The position numbers were made by a program, and so were the translations under genes. A model generated the notes under the pieces. That model saw nothing but the letters and a program-made list of their open reading frames with translations. It was not told the origin of the DNA and made no database searches. From the NCBI GenBank assembly GCA_009823505.1, contig VZQC01008071.1:554550-618549 (forward strand): a stretch of DNA of 64,000 bases, given 5' to 3'. This document shows positions 35,590 to 48,990 of the stretch, one piece after another. This stretch comes from Rhizomys pruinosus. Its lineage: Eukaryota; Chordata; Mammalia; Rodentia; Spalacidae. Numbering within the stretch: the stretch's first letter is position 1; each line of letters begins with the position of its first letter.

Positions 35590-36480
35590 AGGACGGCTTC
35601 GGGGTCCGCCAGGAACAGGTGTCTGGCGGCCGGCCCAGAAGGGCCCCTGTGTCCCCGCCGCCCGGCAGTCCACGGCGCGCGCCCGCGGCCCCGCCCCGGC
35701 CCCCCCGGCCCGCGCGCTCGCCGCTCCCCTAGGCCCTGCCCTGCGCTCGGGGTCCGGGGCAGAGGGGCCTCGCTGCAGCCCCAGCCGGGGAGGAAGCACG
35801 TGCTGCTCTCGAAGCCTCGTGCGCCAGGCGGGGCGCTGCTCCGAGCCAATGTTCCCCCGGGGCAGCTCGCGGACACCCAGCCCTGGCTGCGGGGCCGGAA
35901 CCCAGCCAGGGCCCCGCAGGCGCGCCGGACCGACCCGGTGCCAGGCCGCGTCCCTGCCGTGCCAGGCCGCGTCCCAGCCGTCCTTGCGCCGGCTGCCGCT
36001 GGGGCCTCGGGGCCCCGGGAAGCGGCGGGCACAGGCTGTCTGGCCAGGGCCTCGTGCCTCGCGGGCGGCTGCCGCGTGGACACGGCCGCGGGCGGCGGGA
36101 CCCGAAGGCCAAGGGGCAGCCCACCGTGCCCGGACCTCCAGCCCCGCTTCCCGCGTAGCGCGGGGCCCGCACTCGAGGGCCCATGGCGCAGCAGGCTGGA
36201 CGGCCCAGGGCGGACTTGGCCACGCGCGGCCAGGCCGCTGCGCCCTCCGCCCCTGCAGGACGCGCTTTGTTGGAGGGAAGCATGGGCCGGAGCCAGGCCG
36301 GCCAGTCCTGAGCGCAGACGCGGGCTCGAAGGCTCGAGGCCCGGCCACGTCGCAGTGCGGAGGCCGAGGGAGGGTCGGTCCGGGCCGCCGGCCGCCCCCT
36401 GTGCTCTTCGGTCTCCCCGGGAACCGGAGCCGAGGATGCTGGAGACTCCGTAGGGAACTTTTCGTTGTTCCTCTGTTTCC
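35590..36480. promoter_or_regulatory. CpG island with no recognised gene, downstream of OTX1
   Basis: A sharp transition near 35590 from AT-rich to very GC- and CG-rich DNA, ending near 36480. It lies about 1 kb past the proposed OTX1 3' end. A short direct duplication (gtgccaggccgcgtccc twice, about 35939-35980) is inside. Both strands carry frames open for 300-390 codons, but their compositions are Pro/Arg/Ala/Gly-rich with no domain, so I do not call a gene. It may be a promoter for an unannotated RNA or a Polycomb-type element (inference). Confidence 0.65.
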
Positions 36481-37411
36481 TCCCCGCCGTGGACAGGTTG
36501 CGCCGCTTCTCGGCCCCACAGCCAGCAGCTTTCAGGTTACCTGGCCTGGACAGTTCTGGGCTCTGGGTTTTCTGGGGGAGCAGACGCTATTAACAGTTTC
36601 CCTTGCTTCTAGTCCCCCCCCCAAAAAAAAACCACCCGGACCTGAGGCTGGGGTTAAAAGAGCCCAAAAGGAACTGCCCTCCACTGCCCGCAAGCCGGGC
36701 GTCTTCCTCCCCACGAGACCAGAAACGCGACCTTGTCAGCTTTTCCAGGTTTTGTGTTAGTGGGTTTTAAAAGAAACTTTACAATAGGAAGGAAAGATAA
36801 TTTGGTAACTTGGCTACTGCAGGCGCGAACTAATGGTTTAGTGGGGACATCTTAGCACGTGGTGGGAATCCAGGATCCCCCCAGCCACAGAGGGGCCACC
36901 CGGGACAGCTCGGCAGAAAGGAAGGTTGTCTGCTGCCAACAGGCGGGACATAGATCGGATTTTTTTTTTTTTTTTGAGTCGTTTTGTTTTCCTTTTTGGC
37001 TCAGCTTTGGAAGCATTGCGCTATCCTTTCCCGCTTTCCACCCCTCTTCCCCTCCCCCTCTTCTTTTTGGTGCAGGCAATTAGGGTGAAGAAATCCGTGC
37101 CAGGCTCCAGCCTCTGAAAAGAATTGCCTCTGGAATTGAGTCCCGACACCTGTTTCTGTCCTAGGTGAAGGGGATGAGGGGTCAAAAGCTGGAGAGGAAC
37201 TGTTGTGGAGCGGGGGAGACACTCCCTAAAAGAATGGTTGGGGGGACTCCCCTGGCCACGGGGTAACGCCTGCTTCTTGGGCCTCCAGCTTGGCGCAGGT
37301 CATTACCACGCGGGTTATTAACAACAATTTTCCTCCCTTTTAGTCCCCTGAGACCTAGACCTGAGGCTGGAATCAGAAAAGCAACACTGACAAGCGATTC
37401 ATTAATTTGCT

Positions 37412-37417
37412 TTTATT
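37412..37417 (-). terminator. Candidate OTX1 polyadenylation signal AATAAA
   Basis: Plus-strand tttatt reads AATAAA on the OTX1 strand. It is followed within 25-45 nt by a T/G-rich stretch (tgtcagtgttgcttttctg) resembling a downstream element. The alternative ATTAAA at 37916-37911 has a GC-rich, T-poor downstream flank and looks weaker. Confidence 0.55.
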
Positions 37418-37473
37418 TTCGGGAAATAATGTAGATAAAGAGGAAGAGGAGACGGACTGCCTTACATTTCAAC

Positions 37474-37522
37474 AAGTAATTTGTGATCTTCACGTCGTAC
37501 GAATCAAATTTACAAATTACTT
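37474..37522. repeat. 11-bp perfect inverted repeat of AT-rich half-sites
   Basis: aagtaatttgt at 37474-37484 and its exact reverse complement acaaattactt at 37512-37522, separated by 27 nt. Each arm has a homeodomain-like core. It lies just inside the probable OTX1 3'UTR end. Confidence 0.6.
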
Positions 37523-38840
37523 TCCCACCTATTGGACTGACCGGCCCAAACCAAAATTGATACACAGGTGCTCTCCGCAGATTTCGGAGAATGAAGGTTC
37601 ACTAAAACTCACTAGACAAAACGGGGATGTTTAGAGAGAAAGACCCACACAGAAGAACTGGAATTTGGGCTTGAGGCTGGGTGACTTTCCATAACGCTGT
37701 AATTTCACCTCTTTAGGAAGTTTGTTTGTATTCTTTTGGTTTTGCTGTGTTTTTGTTCTTAAGCTGAAACTTTGACTCTTTGCTCTTTTAGACGGATGAA
37801 GGGCTCAGCTTGCGCCCCGCCCAGCCTAGCCCCCCCCCACCCCTGGACTCAGACTGTTTCCTTCACTCCCGGTCTTCCGGCGCCCAGCTTCCCGGAACCA
37901 AGCGGTTTTCTTTAATAAATACACTGAGGGAGAAGATGTGAAGGGGGCAGGACAGCTTTGTAACGACTGAAAAAATAAGAAGCGCCATCGTTTGGGAAAG
38001 AGGAACGGGAACAAACGGGAAATATTTTTGCTTTTGTTTTCTATATATATGTATATATATATGCTGTATATATTTTAAAGTTCTGTTTCATGGACGCTAA
38101 GACGAGAGATGCTCAGTTCAGCCAACAGCAACAAAAAAAGTTTAAGCGGTCCCTTAAACGGACCCGACTATGTACAGCATTCCCGCCGAGGCGGAAGCTT
38201 GAATCAGTCCAGCACAGGGCAGGGAAGGAGGCGCCCTCCTCCTCCCGCAGACCCGGCCCAGCGCTCGCCACTGGGAAGGTGGACACGCCAGGGCTCCGGC
38301 TGCAGGTGGGGAGCTGGGCCGAGGGCAGCTGAAGTGGCAACAGTCTGCTAGCAGAAAACAGTGGCTGTTCTGATTTGGAGTGGAGTGTATAGGCACACTC
38401 CGGAGGGCTGAGACATATGCCCGTTAATGACTTCACCGTCTAGAAAGAATAAATAAAAGTGTTGTGCTCAGAGGGTCAGAGTGAAGAGCCTCAGATGGCT
38501 ACGAGTGCTTAAGAGCTGTCCAGAAAGACGGGGAGGGATGACACACGAGTTCGGTAAGGGTTGGGGGGAGAGCGCACCGCCATCCCGTAAAGAACTCGTG
38601 GGCCGAGCAGAAGCACCGGACTCCAAGTCCAAGAGGGCAGGAGGGTTCGCACGTCCCCCCAGGCAAGAGGCGAGAAGGTGGGAGCGGCAGTGCGGGCAGT
38701 GGCCTTCTTTTGGGGGAATGAAATTCAGTTCTGGAGAAGCCAAGGCAAAGGCGAGCGGTGCAGCAGCAGCAGCAGCAGCATGGGGACCACGGAGGGCGCA
38801 GGTAGTTGCGTTTCTTCTCCTCTTCCTCTGACTCGTGGGC

Positions 38841-42113
<3,273 letters not shown>

Positions 42114-42498
42114 GCTAACAGCCGGGTGGAGGTGCCCCGATGGATCCAGGGGTCCTGGGGCCAGGAGCACTGCGAAATCCTTCAAGATGTTGCGTCTGGG
42201 GGCCTGGCCTATGAAGACAGGAGACACATGTAAACTGAGTCACTTTGGCTGCAGCTCCTGCAAGCCTAGGATGGGAGGGCACTCAGGCTGGGAACTGAAC
42301 TGCCTGGCACAGACAACCCAAGAAATTGTCCCCTCCAATGTCTTAGCTCAGCAACCACAAGCTTCTTTGAAAAGTAAACTTTTCCTAGATGCCTCTTCCT
42401 CTTTTCAGACTTGACAAGGACCTAAGACACTCATAGAGTGTAGGCAGGGAAAAAAGTTAAAAGCTTTCAGAACTAACCCAGGTGACGAAAGCCAGGAC

Positions 42499-42499
<1 letters not shown>

Positions 42500-42541
<42 letters not shown>
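42500..42541. repeat. (GT)n microsatellite upstream of the OTX1 coding start
   Basis: About 20 GT units ending in cgcgtg. Confidence 0.95.
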
Positions 42542-42544
<3 letters not shown>

Positions 42545-42899
42545 TGCTCCCAAGTGTAGTCAAAATTTTGAGTATGTTGGAGGAAATTGGTCTAGCAAGG
42601 TGCCCAGACGGCAGGCATTACTGAGCTGGAGGGTTGTTTGGTTTACTTCAAATGTTTTTGAAAGCAAGACAGAAAGATAGGCATTATGTAGATGGGGGTT
42701 AGGGATGGGAGTGGGCACCCAAGGTGAAGAAACCTAGGCCCTCCCGGATTCACTGCCCACTCGGGCATGTCGATCCTTCAAAGGTCTCCAGGACTTGCCC
42801 TATCCCAGAGACTTCAATCGCCATTACAGCCGAACTCTTGGGCCCTGACGCTAAGAGAAGGATCAACCCGTATTCCGCTAAACCTCAAGGGCAGATGCG

Positions 42900-45600
42900 G
42901 CCCAGGCCCCAAGAGGCGGCCAGAGGACACCGTGGAAGTTCCGAGGCGCCGCCCAAGGTCAGGGGATCCTCCTCGCCAGCACAGGCCAGACCTTCTTTCC
43001 GCAAAGCCCAGATGGGAACACAGAGTCCCAGAAGGGTTTGCTAAAGAATGGCGGATCCAGTGTCTCGGAGGGTCTTGGGGGTTTGGGGATCATGAGCACA
43101 GCGGGTCCCGTGGCTGCTCGCCAGCTCCGGTCTGAACCCGCGGCCCCGGGACCCGACCGAGAACAGGGGACTAGGCCTCAAGCGGTGCAGCTCCTGCACG
43201 TCCACGCTGGGAACGCGAGGCTGGGCCTCCCCAGCTCCTGGAACCCGGGTCGGTCCTCTCCGGTGTAAGAAGGGGCTGTGTGCTGGGGCGGGTGGGGCAG
43301 GGACCTTGGGGGGGGGGGAGCTGGCAGCTACACCCCGCTTCGCGGGGAATTTTGTGGAACAGGTCAGGAACCCAGGCTAGGGAATCCAGGGAGCTGAGCC
43401 AGAGCTACAGCAGCCCCGCAACCCAACCCACCCCTCTACGGTCCTCTGGGATACAGGGCCTGGCCCGGGAAGGCCCGCGTGCAGGGGAGGCGAGGGGCGC
43501 GCAGGAGGAAGAGCCAGGCGCTCGGGCGAGGGAAAAGGCTCCTGCTCGGGCTGTTCTGCTAGGGCGCAGCGTGAGTTCTCCAGGACTTTCTCCTAACTCC
43601 GCACTCCTGCTCGGTTACTTCGGAGGAGGCGGGGGGAGGGGGCGCCCGACCCAGGGGCGACGGTGGTCGTCCGCTCACCCGAGGGCAGCCTGGCCTCTAT
43701 CCCGCCCCGCCCACCTGCCGGGGACCCGGGACACGCCGCGGGGTCGAGGAAGGGGAGGCGAGTCCGGGCTCTGTCCGGAGCCGCGGGGCCGCGCGCCCTT
43801 TTCCTTACCTGCTCCGGGCCGCCGGGGCTGCTCACCATCGACTCGTGCTGCCCTCACCGAGACCCGCCGGGCGGCCAACCTGCAAAACAGAGGCGCGCGA
43901 GTCACCCCGCGGCTGGTCCAGGTGGAGCCCGGACTCGTCCCCCAACTTCCCTCTTCCCGGCTCTTTCTTTTCCAGGTGGCTTTGTGCGTGCCCCTCCGGC
44001 TTTCTCTTTATGGCAAGGCACTTTGTTTGCAAAGTACGTGCTCCGGGGACCGAGCCTCCCCTGGGACCCGGTCGGGGGGCCGCCAAAGGGGGAGGAGGAT
44101 TCGGGGGACAGACTGGGGAGGTGGCTCGTGGGTCGCTGCACTCTCTCTGCGTGGAGGAGGTGCCGGGGACTGAAGAAGTCCTGCAGCGTCGCTTGGCAAG
44201 GCAGATAAATCAAGCAATTTACCTTGTCGGAGTGGCTTGTCTTGCTCGGTTGTTTAGGTGATTGGAAATGTAGCCTGATGAAGATTGATCACCTTTCTAC
44301 TGCCCTCCCCGGGTATGTGAACGCGAGGCAAGTGCGTAACGGGGCTCGGCCGCCAATAGGGGGACCAGCGCGGGCTGAGTGACAGGGAGCCGGGCAATGG
44401 CAGCGCGAGCCGGGGTTACCTCGGCGCCCCCGCCCTCCCCGCCCCCACACCCCGCCCTCCCGCCCCGCCCCGGCCGCGCGCTAACTCCGCAGCTCCGCTG
44501 GCAAATTCCGCTCAGAGCGAGTCGAGGAGGGCAAGCGAGCGCCGGAGTCCCGGCCGCTGAGGGGCCCGCGGGTCCCGAGGCACGCGGGGCCCCCGCCTTC
44601 CCCTCGCCCGGGCGGCGCTGGAAGGAGTGGCAGGAAGGTGCTGGATAACCGGTTCTCTCCCGAGCGCCGGCGGGCTTCGCGGCCGGGGTGTGTGCGCGGC
44701 GACCTGGGCGGCGGGCTGCGGGATCGGCGGCCCCGGGCCCTTCTCCAGGCGCCGAGGGCCCCGCGCCCTGGTCCTCCGCAACCCGGCATTTGCAGGCGGT
44801 CGCCGCGGGCGGCTCGTGCCGGGCCGATGCGGGAGCTCCGGCCGGCGCACACCCGCCGCGCCCCGGGACTCCCGCGCCCAGCTCCGGCGGGCTCCTGGGT
44901 CTCCCGGGCCCCGCCTGAGCTGTTTGCAAACCCCAAATGCTGCTTCGGAACCGTTGGACCCACGTCCCCTTCCTCTCCCACAGTCACCTGACTTCTTAGT
45001 CCTGAGAGTCTGCTAGGAAACTTTCCTTCTCACACTCTGGGTCTCTCTCCACCTCCTCTTCCCCACCGACAGGCGAAAAGTGCGTCCACGGACCCCACCC
45101 CCAGCTTCTTTCGCACAGCAGTGCAGGAGGAGCCTCCTGGAAGCGACTTCCCCGGGTTGTTCGCACAGGCAAACCCCACTTCCAGTCCTCCGAACTTGCC
45201 TAGCATTGCTACCTGGTGGACTTTCCAAAGCCAGGGAAGAGAAAATGTTTTGGGCCCTGAGCGGGGAAAAGCTGCTCAATGGCACCTAGTGCTTGTTAGG
45301 GAGACTTCCGTGCCCTTTCGAGGAATTCCTACCCCTTCCTCTTAATCTTCCCTAGTTCGCACCCCAGCATGCGGGTGAAAAGTTTGAACTCGAGTCTGTG
45401 CGTGGGCGAGTCTGGGAGCGGTCCGGAGCCCGGCGGACAGAGCGGCGCGCTGCCCACGCCCCGCGGCCCCCACGGCGGGCCGACCCGGGAGTGGGGCGGG
45501 GGACGCGCGGCTCAGAGGAGCATCAAAGCGCTTCTCCCCTCCCCCAAGGGACACTTTCCTTTGGAGTCCGAATAAAATTCGGTAACAGAATATGATGGAG
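42900..45600. promoter_or_regulatory. CpG island over the OTX1 5' end
   Basis: Long GC-rich tract dense in CG dinucleotides (cgcgcg, ccgccc, gcggcc strings), free of SINEs, covering the probable OTX1 start. Overlapping open frames on both strands here reflect low stop-codon density in GC-rich DNA and resemble no known family. Confidence 0.75.
43809..44520 (-). promoter_or_regulatory. OTX1: OTX1 promoter and probable non-coding 5' exon region
   Basis: This lies in the CpG island upstream of the first coding exon. Two strong minus-strand donors occur: GAGCAG|gtaagg (exon end 43809) and GACAAG|gtaaat (exon end 44223), consistent with the untranslated 5' exons known for OTX1. A CCAAT box lies at 44353-44357 (cgccaatagg), about 130 bp beyond the second donor. 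I see no convincing TATA box, as expected for a CpG-island promoter. Start sites and exon borders are inferred. Confidence 0.55.
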
Positions 45601-45790
45601 GGCACACTGTTTCCTTAACTGCTCCTCAAAGGACCGAGAGATCTTCTTAGGACCTTTAATAAGGCTTTGGTCGGTTCTTTTGTTGATCTCTCAAAATCAA
45701 CTCCTTCTAATTGAAGTTGGAGCTGAAAGCGAGCTAATGTTCAAAGAAAGTGGCCGCCAGACTAACGAAATTACATTTTTTTTTGAACGA
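45600..45790. promoter_or_regulatory. AT-richer homeodomain/TCF-like block between two CpG islands
   Basis: An abrupt AT-rich interval holding ctaattga, ttgatctctcaaaatcaac (short inverted arms gttgat/atcaac) and ttcaaag, flanked on both sides by CpG-rich DNA. Possible conserved OTX1 element; only composition and short motifs support it. Confidence 0.25.
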
Positions 45791-45899
45791 TGAGGGAACA
45801 TTTAATCAAAGGGACAGGGAAGGAGGGGTGTGAGTGGGGCGGACGAAGGAGAAAAGGGAGTTTTACAAGATCCTTCTCTGGTTCACAAAAGTCAGCGAC

Positions 45900-46435
45900 A
45901 CGGGCGCTTCTGTCCAGAACAAAGACACCGCGGCCCATTCACAAAAGGGAGAGAAAGAGAAAGCAGAAGAAAAGAACGCGAGGAAAGGGGGAAAGAGAGA
46001 GGGGGAAAGACGCTTCCGAAGGGAAGGGACGGCGCAGAGCCGGCCCAGCCGAGCACACGCCGGGGTGGCCGAAGGCCTCGGCCGGTCGCCCGAGGTCGGG
46101 GCCACTGACAGTGCCGGCCGTCCAGAAGGAACGAGCCTGGCCGGGGCCCCGCTCCGGAGAGAGGCGTGGGCGCGCTAGTGGGCCTGCGCGTCCGTGGACA
46201 TCCTGGTCTGCGCCGGGCGTGACTCTCCCGGGAAGCCCCGCTGGGTCGGGCGCGGCGGCCGAGCGCAGGAATGCGGGCGCGGCCGGTCCCCAAGGCCCCG
46301 CGATCCAGATGCCGCCGCTGCCGCCGCAGCCGAGCGCCCAAACTGCACACCCGGGAGAGTAGACCTAATCCCGGGTGCGGGTGAACGTCCTTACTGCTCA
46401 TCCCATAAAACCTCGGGATTAAGAGAAGAGAGAGA

Positions 46436-46499
<64 letters not shown>

Positions 46500-47120
46500 C
46501 GAGAGAGAGAGAGACCCAGATGAGTTCCCCGAGTTGGGCGTAGTTCGACGGTTCCGCGGGGCCGCGGCGCGTGGAGTGAGAAGCGGGGACCGCGCTGGTG
46601 GAGGAGAGGCGGCCGCAGTACCAGCCCCGCGGCCCGACCCAGCGAGGCACCTGGCCGGACCTGGATCCGCATCCAGGCGGCCCCAGAGCGCAGCAGACTC
46701 GGGATCCCGGCCCAGGAGAAAGTTGTGCGGCGGCCGCCCACTCCTCCGCTCCCGACCGCGCACCCATTGTGTGGTTCCCACCGCGCGGGGTTCGGTTCGG
46801 GTCGCTCCGCCGCTCGGTTCCCGCGAGCCCAGCGCGCCGCCGGGCTGCGGGCCAGACTCGGGTCCCCGCTCAGCCGCCGCTGAGGGGCGTTGGGGCGCTG
46901 CAGAGGCTCAGAGCTGGGCAGGAACACCGCGCCCCCCTCACCGCCCGTTCGCTGGAGCAAACCTAGGGCTAGGCAAGGTCTGTCACCTCGCAGATGTGGG
47001 CGGCTTGGAGGCCGGGAAAGCCGCCTCCCCGAGAGGGCCCTGGAAAGGAAGGGGCCTGGTGTCTGCAGTCTGGGGAGAGCCGAGCGGTTGCTTCCGGCTG
47101 CCCCAAACCCAGGGAGCTTG
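45900..47120. promoter_or_regulatory. Second upstream CpG island, interrupted by a GA microsatellite
   Basis: CG-dense DNA between OTX1 and the EHBP1 3' end, split by the GA run at 46421-46514. Open frames of over 100 codons on both strands are low-complexity and are not called as genes. It could hold an alternative OTX1 start or an upstream divergent transcript; the sequence alone does not decide. Confidence 0.6.
46421..46514. repeat. (GA)n microsatellite between CpG islands
   Basis: About 90 bp of GA with few interruptions. Confidence 0.95.
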
Positions 47121-47979
47121 GGGCGGTTGGTGTCCGTGTGCCAGTTTACCTGGGTTAGCCAGGAGAGCAGCAACTTGCTGCTCTGCTCCAATAAGGAGGG
47201 CCGACACCCTGTTTCATTCAGTTCCAGCAAGTTTTTATCAAGAAAAAGCAAAAAAAAAGTCTTTGCCATAAAGGAATTCTGCCCTCGCAGGCTTTTAACA
47301 TTTTGAAAGACTAGCAATTGGAAATGGCTGCATACTTTTAGAAAGGTGTGTTTGTGTGTGTGTTTGTGTGTGTGTGCCCGCGAGCGCTTGAGAGATCTAG
47401 GATAAAGTGTAAATGCTAGTGTTTTCCGTAGTTTCTGGACTTGTTGAAGGAGCTTTCTTTGTTTGGACACCCCAGTAAGAATGGTAGAACCTTCCATAGA
47501 ACAGCCTGGCTTTCCCCATGGCATAGAAATTCTTGTTACAATTCTCTTTCCTTCACCTTGAGCACTCATTTCTGCACACTTGCCACACACTGCCCCCAGC
47601 AAGAATCCTCTCCTTTCACTTCGGACCTTCAGACTTGCTGGTAATCCTAAAACAGCTCTTCATACAATGGTAAAACTTTAACAGTTAAAAGCAATAATGT
47701 GGAGAATGCATCATGATTTTTATTATTTTCAATGCTGTGGAACCACAAATTCCCTCAAATGTTTTGCAGAGATGACCCTTTCCAAAAGACATGATAGTTT
47801 ACACTCCTTAACAGGACTAGTTACTTTTCACTGTGCACTCAGTGTCAGCAGCCCCCATGGGACGTGTGAACTTACTGAGCTCCCAGGGCAGCCAGGCCCC
47901 TGCCCTGCGTGCAGAGGCCATTTCCACACGAAACTTCCCTCGAGTTTTCATTGCAAGGGAAAACATAGCAGCGATGTTT
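47121..47979. other. Intergenic DNA between the upstream CpG island and the EHBP1 3' end
   Basis: SINE-free, with a GT-rich stretch at 47346-47376; no exon recognised. Confidence 0.5.
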
Positions 47980-48899
47980 AAGGTAAGAAAGTTTCTGCTT
48001 TTATTGAAAATTTATATATGACTCAGTATTGTAATAAATAAACATAACCATTTTCACAAAAAACAGAGCTGTGCTGGAGAGGAAAGTAAGGACCAGGGAG
48101 ATTTCCTTGTGGTGCCAAGACAGATCCTTGTATCAATACAGAATAAATATTAACAGTATTCTTGAGCCAATGTTGAGTCCCAACAAAAAGTAGGCACCAA
48201 GCAAGATGTAATAAATAATTATTCAGAGAAAAAACATGGCGCATTGTCAGATGATAAAATTGTCTTTGTAAGTTGCTGCCTGCCAATTAGTCCCATTCTA
48301 CAATTCACCTTTCAAACCACAGGGCTGCTCTCAGGCTACCTTAAAGGGACATTCCTCTGAGGAAAACAGAGAGGAACTCTAATCTCCTTTTGGTGAGATG
48401 CAAAACAACAGCAGAAAACCCCACTGGTAAACGGAACAGTACACTGAAAGCAATCTAAGGATGAAATGCAGGTAACAGTGTTACACACATACTGCAGGAC
48501 ACTTTCTTACCCCCCACCCCCGTCATTATTATTACCAACAATGACAACGACAGAAATGTTTTGAATTTTCATCCCATCCTAAAAGGAGGGGAATAACAAG
48601 GGAAGCTTATTTTTTTTCCTGCTTTCAACAGTTTCTTGAATATCTCAGTGCCAATCATTCACAAAGGTGTCTGTGCAAAATATATTTCACATGATTCAAA
48701 GATGATTCCATGTTTAACACACACACACACACACAAATGCTTAAAGATATTTGGAGTTCTGTATATTATCTGGAAAGGAGGAAGAGGGTGGTGGTTGAGA
48801 AGTACAATCCAGTCAAACAAAGCGTTAAAAAGTTTTAAATCAGCCAGTCGGTTTCTGGTCTGGGACCTAAGACTACAGCGGGCTCAATCTGGCTGGCGG
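47980..48899 (-). other. EHBP1: Probable EHBP1 3' untranslated region
   Basis: SINE-free sequence running from the stop to a minus-strand AATAAA at 48005-48000. A short CA run sits at 48719-48736. The end point is inferred from the signal; another AATAAA-type match near 47717 could serve a longer form. Confidence 0.55.
48000..48005 (-). terminator. Candidate EHBP1 polyadenylation signal AATAAA
   Basis: Plus-strand tttatt reads AATAAA on the EHBP1 strand, about 900 nt past the stop codon. The downstream flank has a short T-rich run (atgttttccc). Confidence 0.5.
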
Positions 48900-48990
48900 C
48901 TACTGAAGAACACACTTCTCCTCCCTCTTGGCCATCTTGCCTTTGTTTTGCTCCAGAGTTCGCTCCAAATGCTCATCTTCTTCTTCGGCC
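48900..48990 (-). CDS. EHBP1: EHBP1 terminal coding exon with CVLQ end
   Basis: Acceptor ctggcatccag is followed by 91 coding nt: [19 protein letters not shown], then [10 protein letters not shown] and TAG (48902-48900). The Cys four residues from the end fits a C-terminal prenylation box (family knowledge; modification is not shown by sequence). Confidence 0.95.

Larger units (their letters stand above)
37390..38840 (-). other. OTX1: Probable OTX1 3' untranslated region
   Basis: From the stop codon down to a minus-strand AATAAA at 37417-37412 there is no competing gene and no SINE. The proposed end gives a UTR of about 1.45 kb. The region contains a CAG/CTG run (about 38759-38780), an AT-rich TATATA block at 38040-38073 and a weaker ATTAAA at 37916-37911. 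The true 3' end is inferred from signals only. Confidence 0.6.

Noticed and set aside
35819..36760. 313-codon plus-strand open frame in the downstream CpG island
   Set aside because: Low-complexity Arg/Pro/Gly/Ala composition, opposite another long open frame; explained by stop-poor GC-rich DNA.
38759..38781. CAG/CTG run
   Set aside because: Only about six units in the OTX1 3'UTR; too short to suggest an expansion locus.
43280..44173. 297-codon plus-strand frame antisense to the OTX1 promoter
   Set aside because: No recognisable domain, GC-driven, overlaps other open frames in several phases.
46391..47602. 403-codon minus-strand frame
   Set aside because: Includes translation of the GA microsatellite (Ser-Leu runs) and low-complexity GC-rich DNA; no family resemblance and no splice support.
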